The notes beneath the pieces were generated by a model, which was not told the DNA's origin, searched no databases, and was given only the letters and a program-made list of their open reading frames with translations. Below are positions 54,549 through 63,115 of a DNA stretch of 64,000 nucleotides, piece by piece; position 1 is the stretch's first letter, and each line of letters starts with the position of its first letter. Where the stretch lies: the NCBI GenBank assembly GCA_016784965.1, contig JADHTQ010000020.1:1-64000 (forward strand), given 5' to 3'. The position numbers and the translations under genes were made by a program. The stretch is from Bacteriovoracaceae bacterium. GTDB taxonomy: Bacteria; Bdellovibrionota; Bacteriovoracia; Bacteriovoracales; Bacteriovoracaceae.

Positions 54549-56304
54549 CTTATTAAATGGTCTAGCAAGTTTAATCTTTGATGTCGCTACTGCTTTTGGT
54601 CCGTTGAACAAAATCGAAATCAACAGTGCATCAGGAAAATTAATTTGTGCATTAATTGTAGTTGTGTTTGTAGTATTTGTAGTTTTGACTGCTAAGAGAT
54701 TTTATCAAAACTATTTAAAGTACGTGACAGCACGTTTTGTCCTAGAAAAAGAACACAAAGTGTTTGACGATGGCAAAAAATGCATTGTTAAGGTTTCACC
54801 TCAAGAGTTCTTTAAAGATGCTACCATTATGTACACAAAAGTTCCTCATCTGCTGACAGGCCTTGGGATTTTAGGTACGTTTATTGGTATATCCGCTTCA
54901 TTTAAGGGGATCACAGATAGTTTAAATAATGACCAGCTAGAGAGTGTATTGTCAGGCATGAAGTATGCCTTTGGTACATCGGTATTTGGTCTTGTGTTTA
55001 GTCTGATGCTTACTGCTTGGCAGAGATCTCTAAACGTTATAAACAATAAGATGAAGCAAAAATATATTGATGAGCTATCTCCAATATTTGTTAAAGAAGA
55101 CCCAATATATTATATGCGCCAACAACGAGAAGATCATCTAGCAAAAGAAGAGATGTTCAAAAATTTCTCAGAAGCATCTTCAGTAATGTCTAATGTTGTT
55201 GGTGATCTAAAAACCACACTTACTCAGTTTGGAGAGTTTGTTGACCCTAAAAAAACAGCAGAGCTGCTATCAGAAGCTGTCTCTAGTGTTATGGTTAATG
55301 AACTAAAACCCACCTTTGATGGACTATCAAAGAAATTTGATGTTCTAGAAGATATGAGGAGTTCAACTAAATCACTAAAAGAAACAAGTGATTCACTTCA
55401 TACATTTATTACAAAAGACCTTGGTAGTATCTTTAGTAGATCAGAAAAAACTATGACTCAAACTCAAGAACTAATAACAGAAGTAAATAAAGGGCTTCAA
55501 ACAACTAATGATAGTATATCAGGACAACTTAAAAACTTTCAGACACTTGAAGGAACATTATTTAGCTTTTCAGATGAGCTAAAAAGAACACTAATAGATG
55601 TCAAAGACACTATCCATAAAACAGTTGAAGAGAACATTGAGCAGCTAACTACCAGTTCAAAACACCTACTAGAGAATGTAGGAACAGAAGTAGCAGCTAC
55701 TATCACCAGTGCAAATGTTACTATGACAAGTTCTCTAAATTGTGTTTCAGATGAGTTTAAGCAGACAAGTAACTTTATAGTAGGAGAGTTAGAAGTCTTC
55801 AAAGACACATATACCAAATGTTTAGATGTATACTTATCAAAGCAAGCAGATCACTTATATAAGTACCTTGGACAAAATGCTGACAGGTTATATGAAACAG
55901 TCTTTAATTTAGATAAAGTATTTTCAAGCACTCTTAAAAATTCGAAAAAGATTGTGGACGAGCAAAACCAGCTAATTGTAAAAATTGATCAAGTCTTTGC
56001 CCTGGCTAAAGTTGAAGAAGAGTACGTGAAATCAAACCTCGAATTATTAGCTGACACAGTAGTAAAAACCAGCAATGACACCTCACTAGGCCTTAGAGAG
56101 TGCGAAGTTCAACTCAAGCAGATCTCACAAGTTATTGGTACTGATACTAAAGTATCAATTGAGCTGTTAACTGGAACCATGAGAGAAGCATTAGAAAAAT
56201 ACAAGGTAGAGATAGATAAGCATAATGCAGTCATTTTAAGCGAGATACTATTTATAGCACAATCATTGGCAGATACACAAAACGTGAAAAAATTGGCAAG
56301 TTAA
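54541..56304 (+). CDS. zorA: ZorA-like MotA/ExbB/TolQ-family protein with long coiled-coil tail
   Basis: 587 aa. Three TM helices: 33-52, 101-120 and 142-160. VPHLLTGLGILGTFIGIS is the MotA/TolQ/ExbB channel signature, followed by a conserved SGMKYAFGTSVFGLVFS. From residue 165 to the end it is a long helical/coiled-coil tail without proline-rich breaks, many Ser/Thr/Leu heptads. This plan (short MotA-like channel plus a very long cytoplasmic tail) is that of ZorA in the Zorya anti-phage system and differs from flagellar MotA, which is about 250 aa. The next gene is the matching ZorB. Confidence 0.72.
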   Translation: MSNLLNGLASLIFDVATAFGPLNKIEINSASGKLICALIVVVFVVFVVLTAKRFYQNYLKYVTARFVLEKEHKVFDDGKKCIVKVSPQEFFKDATIMYTKVPHLLTGLGILGTFIGISASFKGITDSLNNDQLESVLSGMKYAFGTSVFGLVFSLMLTAWQRSLNVINNKMKQKYIDELSPIFVKEDPIYYMRQQREDHLAKEEMFKNFSEASSVMSNVVGDLKTTLTQFGEFVDPKKTAELLSEAVSSVMVNELKPTFDGLSKKFDVLEDMRSSTKSLKETSDSLHTFITKDLGSIFSRSEKTMTQTQELITEVNKGLQTTNDSISGQLKNFQTLEGTLFSFSDELKRTLIDVKDTIHKTVEENIEQLTTSSKHLLENVGTEVAATITSANVTMTSSLNCVSDEFKQTSNFIVGELEVFKDTYTKCLDVYLSKQADHLYKYLGQNADRLYETVFNLDKVFSSTLKNSKKIVDEQNQLIVKIDQVFALAKVEEEYVKSNLELLADTVVKTSNDTSLGLRECEVQLKQISQVIGTDTKVSIELLTGTMREALEKYKVEIDKHNAVILSEILFIAQSLADTQNVKKLAS

Positions 56305-56955
56305 ATGGAAACAGCAACAGAAATAGAAAACGAAGAAGGGAATACTTTTTGGGTCAGTGTTAGTGATTTAATGGCCGGAACGATGCTCATTTTTGCACTG
56401 TTGGCCTTGATCTACATCCAAAAGCTTAATAAAACAAGATCGATCCAAGAAGAAATATTTAAAATGTTGGCAATAGAGCTCAAAAAAGCTGGAATTGCGC
56501 CTAAAATTAATCCAAAAGATGGAACGATTGAATTTAGTGATAAAATCTTTTTTCAAGTCAATAAATACTTTTTAAGTAAGGCCGGTGCAGAGCAGATTGG
56601 TAAGTTCATTCCAATTCTTGCTAAAGTCATTTTTGAAGTCGAGGGTGCAGAAAAAGAGATAATTTCAATAGATATAGAGGGACACACTTCACAAAATATA
56701 AAAAGTGCCGCCTTTATTCAAAAGATGATGGAGTTAAGTGTGAATCGCTCTCTGGCCGTCTGGAAACAAGTACAAAAAAGCAACAAAATACCGTCCTATC
56801 AGCGCTTTAACAAACTTCTGCGTGTTGCCGGAAGAGGTAATATGCTCTCTTCAACTACACGCGACGTAATAAGTGATAGGAAAGTTGTTTTTAAACTCCA
56901 ATTTTCTAATCCAATTAATAAGCTAGCAGATACAATTTTCAAACGATATAACTAG
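56305..56955 (+). CDS. zorB: ZorB-like MotB/OmpA-domain protein
   Basis: 216 aa starting at the base after the ZorA-like stop. Short acidic N-terminus, then FWVSVSDLMAGTMLIFALLALIYI (one TM, residues 16-38) with Asp21 in the SDLMAG motif at the position of the proton-accepting Asp of MotB/ZorB. A periplasmic OmpA-like domain follows (about 75-205) with IDIEGHTSQN and LSVNRSLAVWKQV for peptidoglycan binding. It pairs with ZorA to form an ion-driven stator. No terminator is evident before the next gene. Confidence 0.75.
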   Translation: METATEIENEEGNTFWVSVSDLMAGTMLIFALLALIYIQKLNKTRSIQEEIFKMLAIELKKAGIAPKINPKDGTIEFSDKIFFQVNKYFLSKAGAEQIGKFIPILAKVIFEVEGAEKEIISIDIEGHTSQNIKSAAFIQKMMELSVNRSLAVWKQVQKSNKIPSYQRFNKLLRVAGRGNMLSSTTRDVISDRKVVFKLQFSNPINKLADTIFKRYN

Positions 56956-57043
56956 CTATAAAGTACAAGATAGATACAGCTTCACAAATTCCCAAATTTT
57001 ACTTTTGACTTCCCATGCTTAGAATTTACTGGTAATTTTTCAT

Positions 57044-57049
57044 TATAAT
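57044..57049 (+). promoter_or_regulatory. Putative -10 box of the binding-protein operon
   Basis: TATAAT 22 bases before the ATG at 57071. The hexamer 17 bp upstream (AGAATT) is a poor -35, so only the -10 is proposed. Confidence 0.4.
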
Positions 57050-57070
57050 GCTTCAGATCAGGAGAATTAC

Positions 57071-58609
57071 ATGTTTGTCATAAAGATGCCAGTATTGATT
57101 ATTATAATGCTTTTTAGCTGCTTACAGACTGTATATAGCAAAGCAAGTATAAATATTGCACTATCGTCCAATCCTTCAGCGCTTAACCCCTTCTTTTCCA
57201 CTGATTCTAACTCCCAAAATATAAATAGATTAGTACACATATCCCTAACAGATTTTAATGAATCTATGGATTTTACCTGTCACCTATGTCAAACCTTTAG
57301 TGAGAAGATTATTGATGGAAAGCATCACATTTACTTCAAATTAAGGCAAGATGTTAAGTTTTGGGATAATGGGCCAGTTACTGCTTATGATGTGGAAAAG
57401 TCCGTAAAATATTTTACAGAAGAAAAGATTATAAAATCAATTTTCAGATTTGCATTCAGAAAGATTAAAAAGGTAGTTGTACACAGTAAATATGAAGTTG
57501 AATTTGTATATGACCACTTTACGATGGAAAATATATCGAACTTAACGCTGCTTAAAATTGTAAAACTAAAGCAAGTTAAAAAAAAGGCAGTCTTTGAAGA
57601 CATAATAGGTGCAGGGGCGTACCGCTTTTTATCCATAAAACCACTGGCAGTTAGTTTAGTGCCAACAAGAGATAATTTAATGCCAACACTTCAGTTTAAG
57701 GTTGTAAAAGATGAAACAACCCTGGCTTTAAAATTGATCAATAAAGAAATTGATCTATCTTTGGCCAACATTTCTCCAAGAAAGTATTTATGGCTTAAAA
57801 AAGAGGGCAAAAAGGATTTAAAATTTTGGGAAAGGGCCAGTACTAATTATAAATACATCGGAATTAATCATAAAAAAGAGTATTTAAAGGATGTGAGAGT
57901 TAGGAAGGCTCTATCGATGCTTATACCCAGGGCAGATATTTTAAAATATAAACTAAAAAAAACCGCTGTACTTGCAACTAGTATGTTCTCACCAGCATTT
58001 GCCGGTATGTACCAAGAACTTCCACTTGATAAGTATAATCCAAAGAAGGCAAAAAATTTATTACTTTCTGCGGGATTTAAATTAAACGAAAAAAACATTT
58101 TTGAAAAAGATAACAAACCATTGACCCTAGATTGGAAAGTATCCAATAACAAAGCCGCCAGAGAGATGATTGAGACTATTAGTGGCTACTTTAAAAAAGC
58201 AGGAGTACAAGTCGTTGTTACAGGCCAAGAATGGGGAACTTACATGAGAAGCTTTAAAAGTGGAAAATATGATATTGTTTTGGCCCAATGGATCGGCTTT
58301 ACGGGTCCTGAAATGCTTAAGAGTGTATTTCATAGTGCCAGTATTCCGCCAAAAGGATTAAATCGTGGCTACTATATCAACAAAGAATTAGATGACCTCA
58401 TTGACTCAGCAACTACTGTGTTAGAAAAAGTTAAAAGAAATAATTATTATAAATTGGCCCAAAATTTGGCATTTAAAGACTATGCATACATAAATCTATG
58501 GCATCCAAATGTGGTATGGATAGGCAGGAAGTGCTTAACGGACATAAAATTGCATCCCAATGGGTCCTTCTATCCGCTGCTTAATATTAAAAAGAAATGT
58601 GTAAATTGA
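57071..58609 (+). CDS. Orphan peptide-type ABC substrate-binding protein (SBP family 5)
   Basis: 512 aa. A signal peptide (1-23) includes LFSC, a marginal lipobox (Cys17). Family 5 features: NIALSSNPSALNPFFSTDSNSQNINRLVHISLTDF, FKLRQDVKFWDNGPVTAYDVEKSVKYF, GAGAYRFLSIKP, KDVRVRKALSMLIPRADIL and a C-terminal WKVSNNKAAREMIETISGYFKKAGVQV. It binds oligopeptides or other solutes in the periplasm. No cognate permease or ATPase lies in the window. AGGAG supports the start. It leads a run of genes (prmA, rsmE) starting 24 bp later, so it may share their transcript. Confidence 0.88.
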   Translation: MFVIKMPVLIIIMLFSCLQTVYSKASINIALSSNPSALNPFFSTDSNSQNINRLVHISLTDFNESMDFTCHLCQTFSEKIIDGKHHIYFKLRQDVKFWDNGPVTAYDVEKSVKYFTEEKIIKSIFRFAFRKIKKVVVHSKYEVEFVYDHFTMENISNLTLLKIVKLKQVKKKAVFEDIIGAGAYRFLSIKPLAVSLVPTRDNLMPTLQFKVVKDETTLALKLINKEIDLSLANISPRKYLWLKKEGKKDLKFWERASTNYKYIGINHKKEYLKDVRVRKALSMLIPRADILKYKLKKTAVLATSMFSPAFAGMYQELPLDKYNPKKAKNLLLSAGFKLNEKNIFEKDNKPLTLDWKVSNNKAAREMIETISGYFKKAGVQVVVTGQEWGTYMRSFKSGKYDIVLAQWIGFTGPEMLKSVFHSASIPPKGLNRGYYINKELDDLIDSATTVLEKVKRNNYYKLAQNLAFKDYAYINLWHPNVVWIGRKCLTDIKLHPNGSFYPLLNIKKKCVN

Positions 58610-58633
58610 TGTGTACACGGTAAGGAAATTTTG

Positions 58634-59611
58634 ATGAGTGAACAAACAAATTACTATATAGCCCTTGTAAGGCCATTATCCAACGACCAAAGTGATGATA
58701 TGACCAAAATTAAAAAAGCAGCATTTGAGCAATTTGATTGTCAGGGTATGGAAGAGTTTTCTTTAGATGAAGCGGATGTAGATGAATTACTAGGGGAGCG
58801 GGCGTATGGTGGAGGTGACGTCCCTCTTGAAGTCTTGGACGATGTGGAAAACTCTATAAAATATAAAAATTTATATAAGTACAAGTTCTATTTCTATGAC
58901 TGTATTGTGGATAACTTCAAAAGTTATGTCATAGAATCATTCCCTAAAATCAATATAACTACTGCACAAGAGCCTTGGAAGGATTGGAATGAAGAGTGGA
59001 TGAAAGAGTACAAACCAATCACTGTTACAAATAAAATTAAAATTGTGCCATCGTGGTACAAATTTGATGGGAACCAATCTGAAGATGATATTTATATAAA
59101 TCCAGGAATGGCCTTTGGTACTGGCGGTCATGAGACTACTTTTTTATGCCTAAAACTAATTGATTCAATCGATGAATCAGATTTAATGCACAAAAGCTGT
59201 CTAGATTTTGGTTGTGGCTCTGGTATTTTAGGTATTACTTTTTTAAAACTATTTAAAGGACCAGTAGAGTTTTGTGACATCGATAAAAAAGCTCTCGATA
59301 ACTGCAAGCAAAATCTGCTATTAAATTTTGAGAAAGAGGATCTCGATGGACAAAGGCTAGTTAGTAGAGAGAGGTTTGTTGTAGAGAAGAAATTTCAAAT
59401 TGTATTTGCAAATATTTTAGAACATATTTTATTAGAAGAAAAAAAGATCCTCACTGATTTGGTAATTCCAGACGGTTATTTAGTAACATCTGGAATTTTA
59501 AACAACCAAGTCACAAGTCTCATAGACAGTTACACAAAAAATAATGAATTTACAGTTGAGCAAAAGCTGGAAAAAGGTGAGTGGAGCGCCATTTTATTTA
59601 AAAAGGTATAA
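58634..59611 (+). CDS. prmA: Ribosomal protein L11 methyltransferase PrmA
   Basis: 325 aa from the ATG at 58634 (a TTG precedes it). N-terminal PrmA domain, then INPGMAFGTGGHETTFLCLKLI and SAM-binding motif I CLDFGCGSGILGIT, FCDIDKKALDNCKQN, and motif IV FANILEHIL, all diagnostic for PrmA. It trimethylates ribosomal protein L11. AAGGAAA lies upstream. It is followed at 2 bp by rsmE, a common pairing. Confidence 0.95.
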   Translation: MSEQTNYYIALVRPLSNDQSDDMTKIKKAAFEQFDCQGMEEFSLDEADVDELLGERAYGGGDVPLEVLDDVENSIKYKNLYKYKFYFYDCIVDNFKSYVIESFPKINITTAQEPWKDWNEEWMKEYKPITVTNKIKIVPSWYKFDGNQSEDDIYINPGMAFGTGGHETTFLCLKLIDSIDESDLMHKSCLDFGCGSGILGITFLKLFKGPVEFCDIDKKALDNCKQNLLLNFEKEDLDGQRLVSRERFVVEKKFQIVFANILEHILLEEKKILTDLVIPDGYLVTSGILNNQVTSLIDSYTKNNEFTVEQKLEKGEWSAILFKKV

Positions 59612-59613
59612 TT

Positions 59614-60345
59614 ATGAGGGCAATATTTTATGATGTGCCAACACTTGATGATCTGCAAATTGGGTCGCTTATTAAGATTGAGAAGGAGCGAGCGCATCAC
59701 TTAATCAAAGTTGTAAGGATAAATATTGGCGAGAAGATTCTATTATTAAGTGGAAAAGGCCATAAAATATTTTGTACCGTCAAGTCTGTTAGCAAATATT
59801 TAGTCGAAGTTGAAATTGAAGACATAAAGTTTTGCCCTCCAAATTCATCACTAGATTTGGCCTTATGTATGCCCAAACGCGACGCCTTTGAAGAAGTTTT
59901 AAGATTTGCAGTAGAAATTGGAATACAAAAAATCATTCCACTTTATTCAAAATTTTCAGCGCGTAATTTTAAAGTTACTAGTAGACATAGTAAGGTCATA
60001 GAAAGCGCCATAATCCAATCTAATAACCCATACGATATCAAAATTGAAGAAATAAATAAATTTGAGAGTATTGAGGAGATGGCAAAAAATTACAAAAGAG
60101 TATTCTATTTTACATCACAGTATGCACTAAATAATTACGATGACTTACACAACAAAATTGCTGACGATGCAAAATGTCTGATGATAATTGGTCCAGAAGG
60201 GGGACTTTCATTACAAGAAGAAAACCTTATAAAAACCCTAAACAATATTAAAGTTTTTCACCTACCATCCAACATCTTAAAAACTCCTACAGCAGTCTGT
60301 GTGGCCAGCGGTTTTTTAATGGGAATAGCTCAATTTAATGATTGA
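59614..60345 (+). CDS. rsmE: 16S rRNA m3U1498 methyltransferase RsmE
   Basis: 243 aa. An N-terminal PUA-like part (HHLIKVVRINIGEKILLLSGKG) is followed by a SPOUT methyltransferase with LCMPKRDAFEEVLRFAVEIGIQKIIPLYSKFS, IGPEGGLSLQEENLI and LPSNILKTPTAVCVASGFLM. In RsmE the conserved segment normally reads ILRTETA; here it reads ILKTPTA, a small change near the knot. It follows prmA by 2 bp. Confidence 0.95.
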   Translation: MRAIFYDVPTLDDLQIGSLIKIEKERAHHLIKVVRINIGEKILLLSGKGHKIFCTVKSVSKYLVEVEIEDIKFCPPNSSLDLALCMPKRDAFEEVLRFAVEIGIQKIIPLYSKFSARNFKVTSRHSKVIESAIIQSNNPYDIKIEEINKFESIEEMAKNYKRVFYFTSQYALNNYDDLHNKIADDAKCLMIIGPEGGLSLQEENLIKTLNNIKVFHLPSNILKTPTAVCVASGFLMGIAQFND

Positions 60346-60422
60346 GTGACTTTGCTTTTTATGAGAATGTATGACATAGATAGACAAATCTTTTTAAATT
60401 TACCTGTGTCGGAGGTGCATTA

Positions 60423-61166
60423 ATGGACCAGCAAGATGCTGAATTAGATGTAGATAATTTTGATTTTAGGCCAATAAACAGAGGTCTTGGTTTTCATCAA
60501 GAAAAAAAGAAAAAGCCAATTATAATTCGAAAAAGTGAACCAATGCCCAAATTTAACAGCATTAACCATCCAGCAAAGGTGAAAAAAAGCACACTTCCTC
60601 CAGGAAAAACTTATGCTAACAAGCAGGTGAGAAGAGACTCCCTTAAGTCTTTTTATGAAGCTGGAACTACTCTCGATCGGACTTCTAATTCAACCGATAC
60701 AAATAAAATAAAAGAAAAATTTTCAAATAAAGCAAAGAGTAAAAATAAGTCAAAAACCAAAAGTGCATCTAATCTTATTTTTCATCTCCAATTTGCCGCA
60801 TGGTTCGTTGATTTTATCATTGTTACTCTACTTGTGGCCGTTACATGTGTTTTGTTTGCAGTATCTCTTGACGTAGAGATAGCGCAGCTTAAAACAATAT
60901 TTTATAAAAATAATTTACTAATTGAACTATCAATCTTATTTCTTGTTTACTATACAACCTATTTTACAATACTGGATGTATCATCAACTCCTGGAAAAAC
61001 CCTCTTTAAGATAGAACTCACCAACAGCAAGGGGAAAAAGGCCAGCATTGGCCAGTGTTTTATTCGAGCAACAGTAGTTTTATTTTCCTTTATGGCCTTG
61101 TTTTTGCCCCTAATAATCGACTTTCAAGGGAAGTTATCCGACACAAAAATATCAAAAAGAAGTTAA
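60423..61166 (+). CDS. RDD-family membrane protein with basic N-terminal tail
   Basis: 247 aa. Residues 1-115 are a hydrophilic, Lys/Ser-rich cytoplasmic tail. The RDD domain follows with three TM helices: QFAAWFVDFIIVTLLVA (the Arg of RDD appears replaced), the second with VYYTTYFTILDVSSTPGKTLFKIEL, and FIRATVVLFSFMALFLPLII. Some RDD proteins act as sodium/proton antiporters; the family as a whole is of uncertain function. GGAGG supports the ATG. It starts 77 bp after rsmE. Confidence 0.82.
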   Translation: MDQQDAELDVDNFDFRPINRGLGFHQEKKKKPIIIRKSEPMPKFNSINHPAKVKKSTLPPGKTYANKQVRRDSLKSFYEAGTTLDRTSNSTDTNKIKEKFSNKAKSKNKSKTKSASNLIFHLQFAAWFVDFIIVTLLVAVTCVLFAVSLDVEIAQLKTIFYKNNLLIELSILFLVYYTTYFTILDVSSTPGKTLFKIELTNSKGKKASIGQCFIRATVVLFSFMALFLPLIIDFQGKLSDTKISKRS

Positions 61167-61167
61167 G

Positions 61168-61635
61168 ATGTTTAACCTTTCAGACCAGGCAAAAAATTTT
61201 CTAGAACAAAGCAGTCGCAAAAATAAGAGAATAGTCTTTACTAATGGGTGTTTTGACATTTTGCATACGGGTCACCTTACTTATTTAAATGAAGCAAAAA
61301 AACAAGGAGACTTGCTTTTTATTGGTTTAAATTCTGACAGTAGCATAAAAAAGATAAAAGGCCCAAATAGACCTATTAATCAAGAGAAAGAGCGAAAGTT
61401 TTTTTTAGAAAACTTAAAAGCAGTTGATTTTGTCGAAATCTTTAATGAAGAAACACCTCTAGAGCTCATAAAGAAAGTAAATCCCAGCGTTTTAGTTAAA
61501 GGCGGGGATTGGAAAGTCCATCAGATAGTAGGTCATGACCATGTTACCTCTTATGGGGGAGAAGTTTTTAGCTTATCCTTTAAGCAGGGCCTTTCAACAA
61601 CAAAATTTATACAAGGCCTTCAAGGTAAAACCTAG
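61168..61635 (+). CDS. hldE: D-glycero-beta-D-manno-heptose 1-phosphate adenylyltransferase (HldE C-terminal type)
   Basis: 155 aa, a standalone nucleotidyltransferase domain. TNGCFDILHTGHLTYLNEAK contains the HTGH (HxGH) active-site motif; GLNSDSSIKKIKGPNRPINQEKER, PSVLVKGGDWKV and GLSTTKFI complete the family pattern. The kinase half of bifunctional HldE is absent, so heptose kinase must be encoded elsewhere. It supplies ADP-heptose for the lipopolysaccharide core. One base separates it from the RDD gene. Confidence 0.93.
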   Translation: MFNLSDQAKNFLEQSSRKNKRIVFTNGCFDILHTGHLTYLNEAKKQGDLLFIGLNSDSSIKKIKGPNRPINQEKERKFFLENLKAVDFVEIFNEETPLELIKKVNPSVLVKGGDWKVHQIVGHDHVTSYGGEVFSLSFKQGLSTTKFIQGLQGKT

Positions 61636-61673
61636 TAAAAAGCTCAACTAATAAAATCAAGTACTTGGAAACA

Positions 61674-61704
61674 CGGGTATTCAATAAAAATACTTTAATA
61701 CCCG
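61674..61704 (+). terminator. Perfect hairpin after hldE, no T-run
   Basis: CGGGTATT (61674-61681) pairs perfectly with AATACCCG (61697-61704), loop 15. It is not followed by T residues on either strand, so it may be a weak terminator, an mRNA end-protecting stem or an operator. A second weaker stem (AAAAAGTC with GACTTTTT, about 61709-61746) follows and ends in five T. Confidence 0.4.
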
Positions 61705-61761
61705 AGTAAAAAAGTCAGTCTAAATAGTTGAAAAAAGGGACTTTTTCTTGAAAAAAGTACT

Positions 61762-61788
61762 TAAGTAAATTTCTATTTCTCCGACTTA
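61762..61788 (+). promoter_or_regulatory. Sigma-28 (FliA)-like promoter of flagellin gene 1
   Basis: TTAAGTAA and TCCGACTT separated by 11 bases match the flagellar sigma-28 layout (TAAAGTTT-N11-GCCGATAA) imperfectly. A similar element (TCAAGTAT, N12, GTCGATAC) precedes the second flagellin, which strengthens both. The leader to the ATG at 61892 is about 95 bases. Confidence 0.5.
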
Positions 61789-61891
61789 TGCACTGTAGCA
61801 AGAAAGATACTTGCTAAAGAGCTAAAAAGGTCACGGTTTGACTTTTTAAACATTCAACAAGGAGGTAAGAATTTTCTAGAGGAGAGTAATC

Positions 61892-62728
61892 ATGGGTGGA
61901 TTAACAATCAACACAAATGTTCAGGCCATTTCGGCGACAAGAAACTTACAAAACGTTCACAATGCACAAAGCAGGACATTAGAAAAATTATCATCTGGGT
62001 CACGTATTAACAGTGCTGCAGATGATGCTGCTGGTTTGGCGATTAGTGAAAACTTAAGATCAAGTATTAGAAGTTCAAGGCAAGCATCCAGAAATGCTAA
62101 TGATGGAATTGCTTTAATCCAAACTGCAGAAGGTGGGTTAAACGAAGTTTCAGAAATTTTGCTTAGGATGAGAGAGCTCTCAATCCAAGCTGCCAACGAT
62201 ACGCTAAGTGAAAAAGAGCGTACTTATAGTAATAAAGAAACACAGCAATTAAACCTTGAAATTGAAAGAATTGCTCAATCCACAAAATTTAACGGGATGG
62301 CACTGATCAATGGAGAGGGCGAAAAACTTGATTTTCAAATTGGTATCAGCAATGATCCAGTTAGTGACCGCTTATTCTATAACCGACCAATTATTTCATC
62401 AACACTTACAGATCTAGGTATAACAGAAGTTGATGTTTCAACCAAAGAAAGTTCTAGAAACAATTTAGACCTGATCGATGAGGCAATAGGAAGAGTGAGC
62501 TCCCATCGTGCAGAACTTGGTGCGGTTCAAAACAGAATGAGATCAACAATTCAAAACTTAGGTGTCCAGGTAGAAAGTCTATCTGCGGCGAATTCAAATA
62601 TCAGAGATACTGACGTAGCGGTGCAAAGTGCAAATCTAGCTAAAGATAATATCTTGTCACAATCGGCGACAATGGTGTTAAGTCAGGCAAAATCATCATC
62701 ACAAAATGCATTACAGTTACTTGGATAA
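61892..62728 (+). CDS. fliC: Flagellin 1
   Basis: 278 aa, a short flagellin without the variable outer domains. N-terminal D0/D1: INTNVQAISATRNLQ, RTLEKLSSGSRINSAADDAAGLAISENL and NANDGIALIQTAEGGLNEVSEILLRMRELSIQAAND. C-terminal D1/D0: VSSHRAELGAVQNRMRSTIQNL, NIRDTDVAVQSANLAKDNILSQSATMVLSQAKSSSQNALQLLG. GGAGAG precedes the ATG. It polymerises to form the flagellar filament; in predatory relatives several such flagellins are used together, probably inside a sheath. Confidence 0.95.
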   Translation: MGGLTINTNVQAISATRNLQNVHNAQSRTLEKLSSGSRINSAADDAAGLAISENLRSSIRSSRQASRNANDGIALIQTAEGGLNEVSEILLRMRELSIQAANDTLSEKERTYSNKETQQLNLEIERIAQSTKFNGMALINGEGEKLDFQIGISNDPVSDRLFYNRPIISSTLTDLGITEVDVSTKESSRNNLDLIDEAIGRVSSHRAELGAVQNRMRSTIQNLGVQVESLSAANSNIRDTDVAVQSANLAKDNILSQSATMVLSQAKSSSQNALQLLG

Positions 62729-62809
62729 TAGTAATTATTGACCACTTTGAGTCAATTAATAATTATTACCCTACTTTGTTGTTAGTGCCCGTTTACTCTC
62801 TTCAGGGCA

Positions 62810-62842
62810 GGGGAGGGGATGCTCACCTCTCCCCCTCTTTTT
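62810..62842 (+). terminator. Rho-independent terminator after flagellin 1
   Basis: GGGGAGGGG (62810-62818) pairs with CCTCTCCCC (62826-62834), one G-T wobble, 7-base loop, followed by CTCTTTTT. GTTAG (62781-62785) and CTAAC (62844-62848) flank the hairpin and may extend pairing. Confidence 0.85.
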
Positions 62843-62848
62843 GCTAAC

Positions 62849-63115
62849 AACCACCTACAACAAAAACTTCTTTCCTACCAATCGACCTTCAGTTAAATAT
62901 TGTATATAATAAATTAGCTCGTTTAATGGTAAAAAACATTGCTCTTTGCCATCTCTAAATACCTATAAATATTCAAAAAATGAAAATAATAACGAATACC
63001 TGATAAAAACACTCAAGTATTTCATGTTTTGTGTCGATACACATAATATCGGCTTAAATTAGTCGATGAAGTTTTAATTGAGCAACTTAAAAGATTAAAA
63101 CGAAGGGAGTAACAA
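62849..63115 (+). promoter_or_regulatory. Flagellin 2 upstream region with sigma-28-like element
   Basis: The stretch of 387 bp between the two flagellin genes holds the terminator above, then AT-rich DNA with no open frame of note. At 63013-63040 it has TCAAGTAT and GTCGATAC, 12 bases apart, resembling the element of the first flagellin. AAGGGAG precedes the second flagellin ATG. Nothing else is recognised here. Confidence 0.45.

Noticed and set aside
54541-56955. ZorAB-like pair as the flagellar or gliding motor MotAB
   Set aside because: The MotA-like protein is more than twice the usual MotA length with a coiled tail, and no flagellar or glt gene adjoins; the Zorya assignment fits better, though a motor role cannot be excluded.
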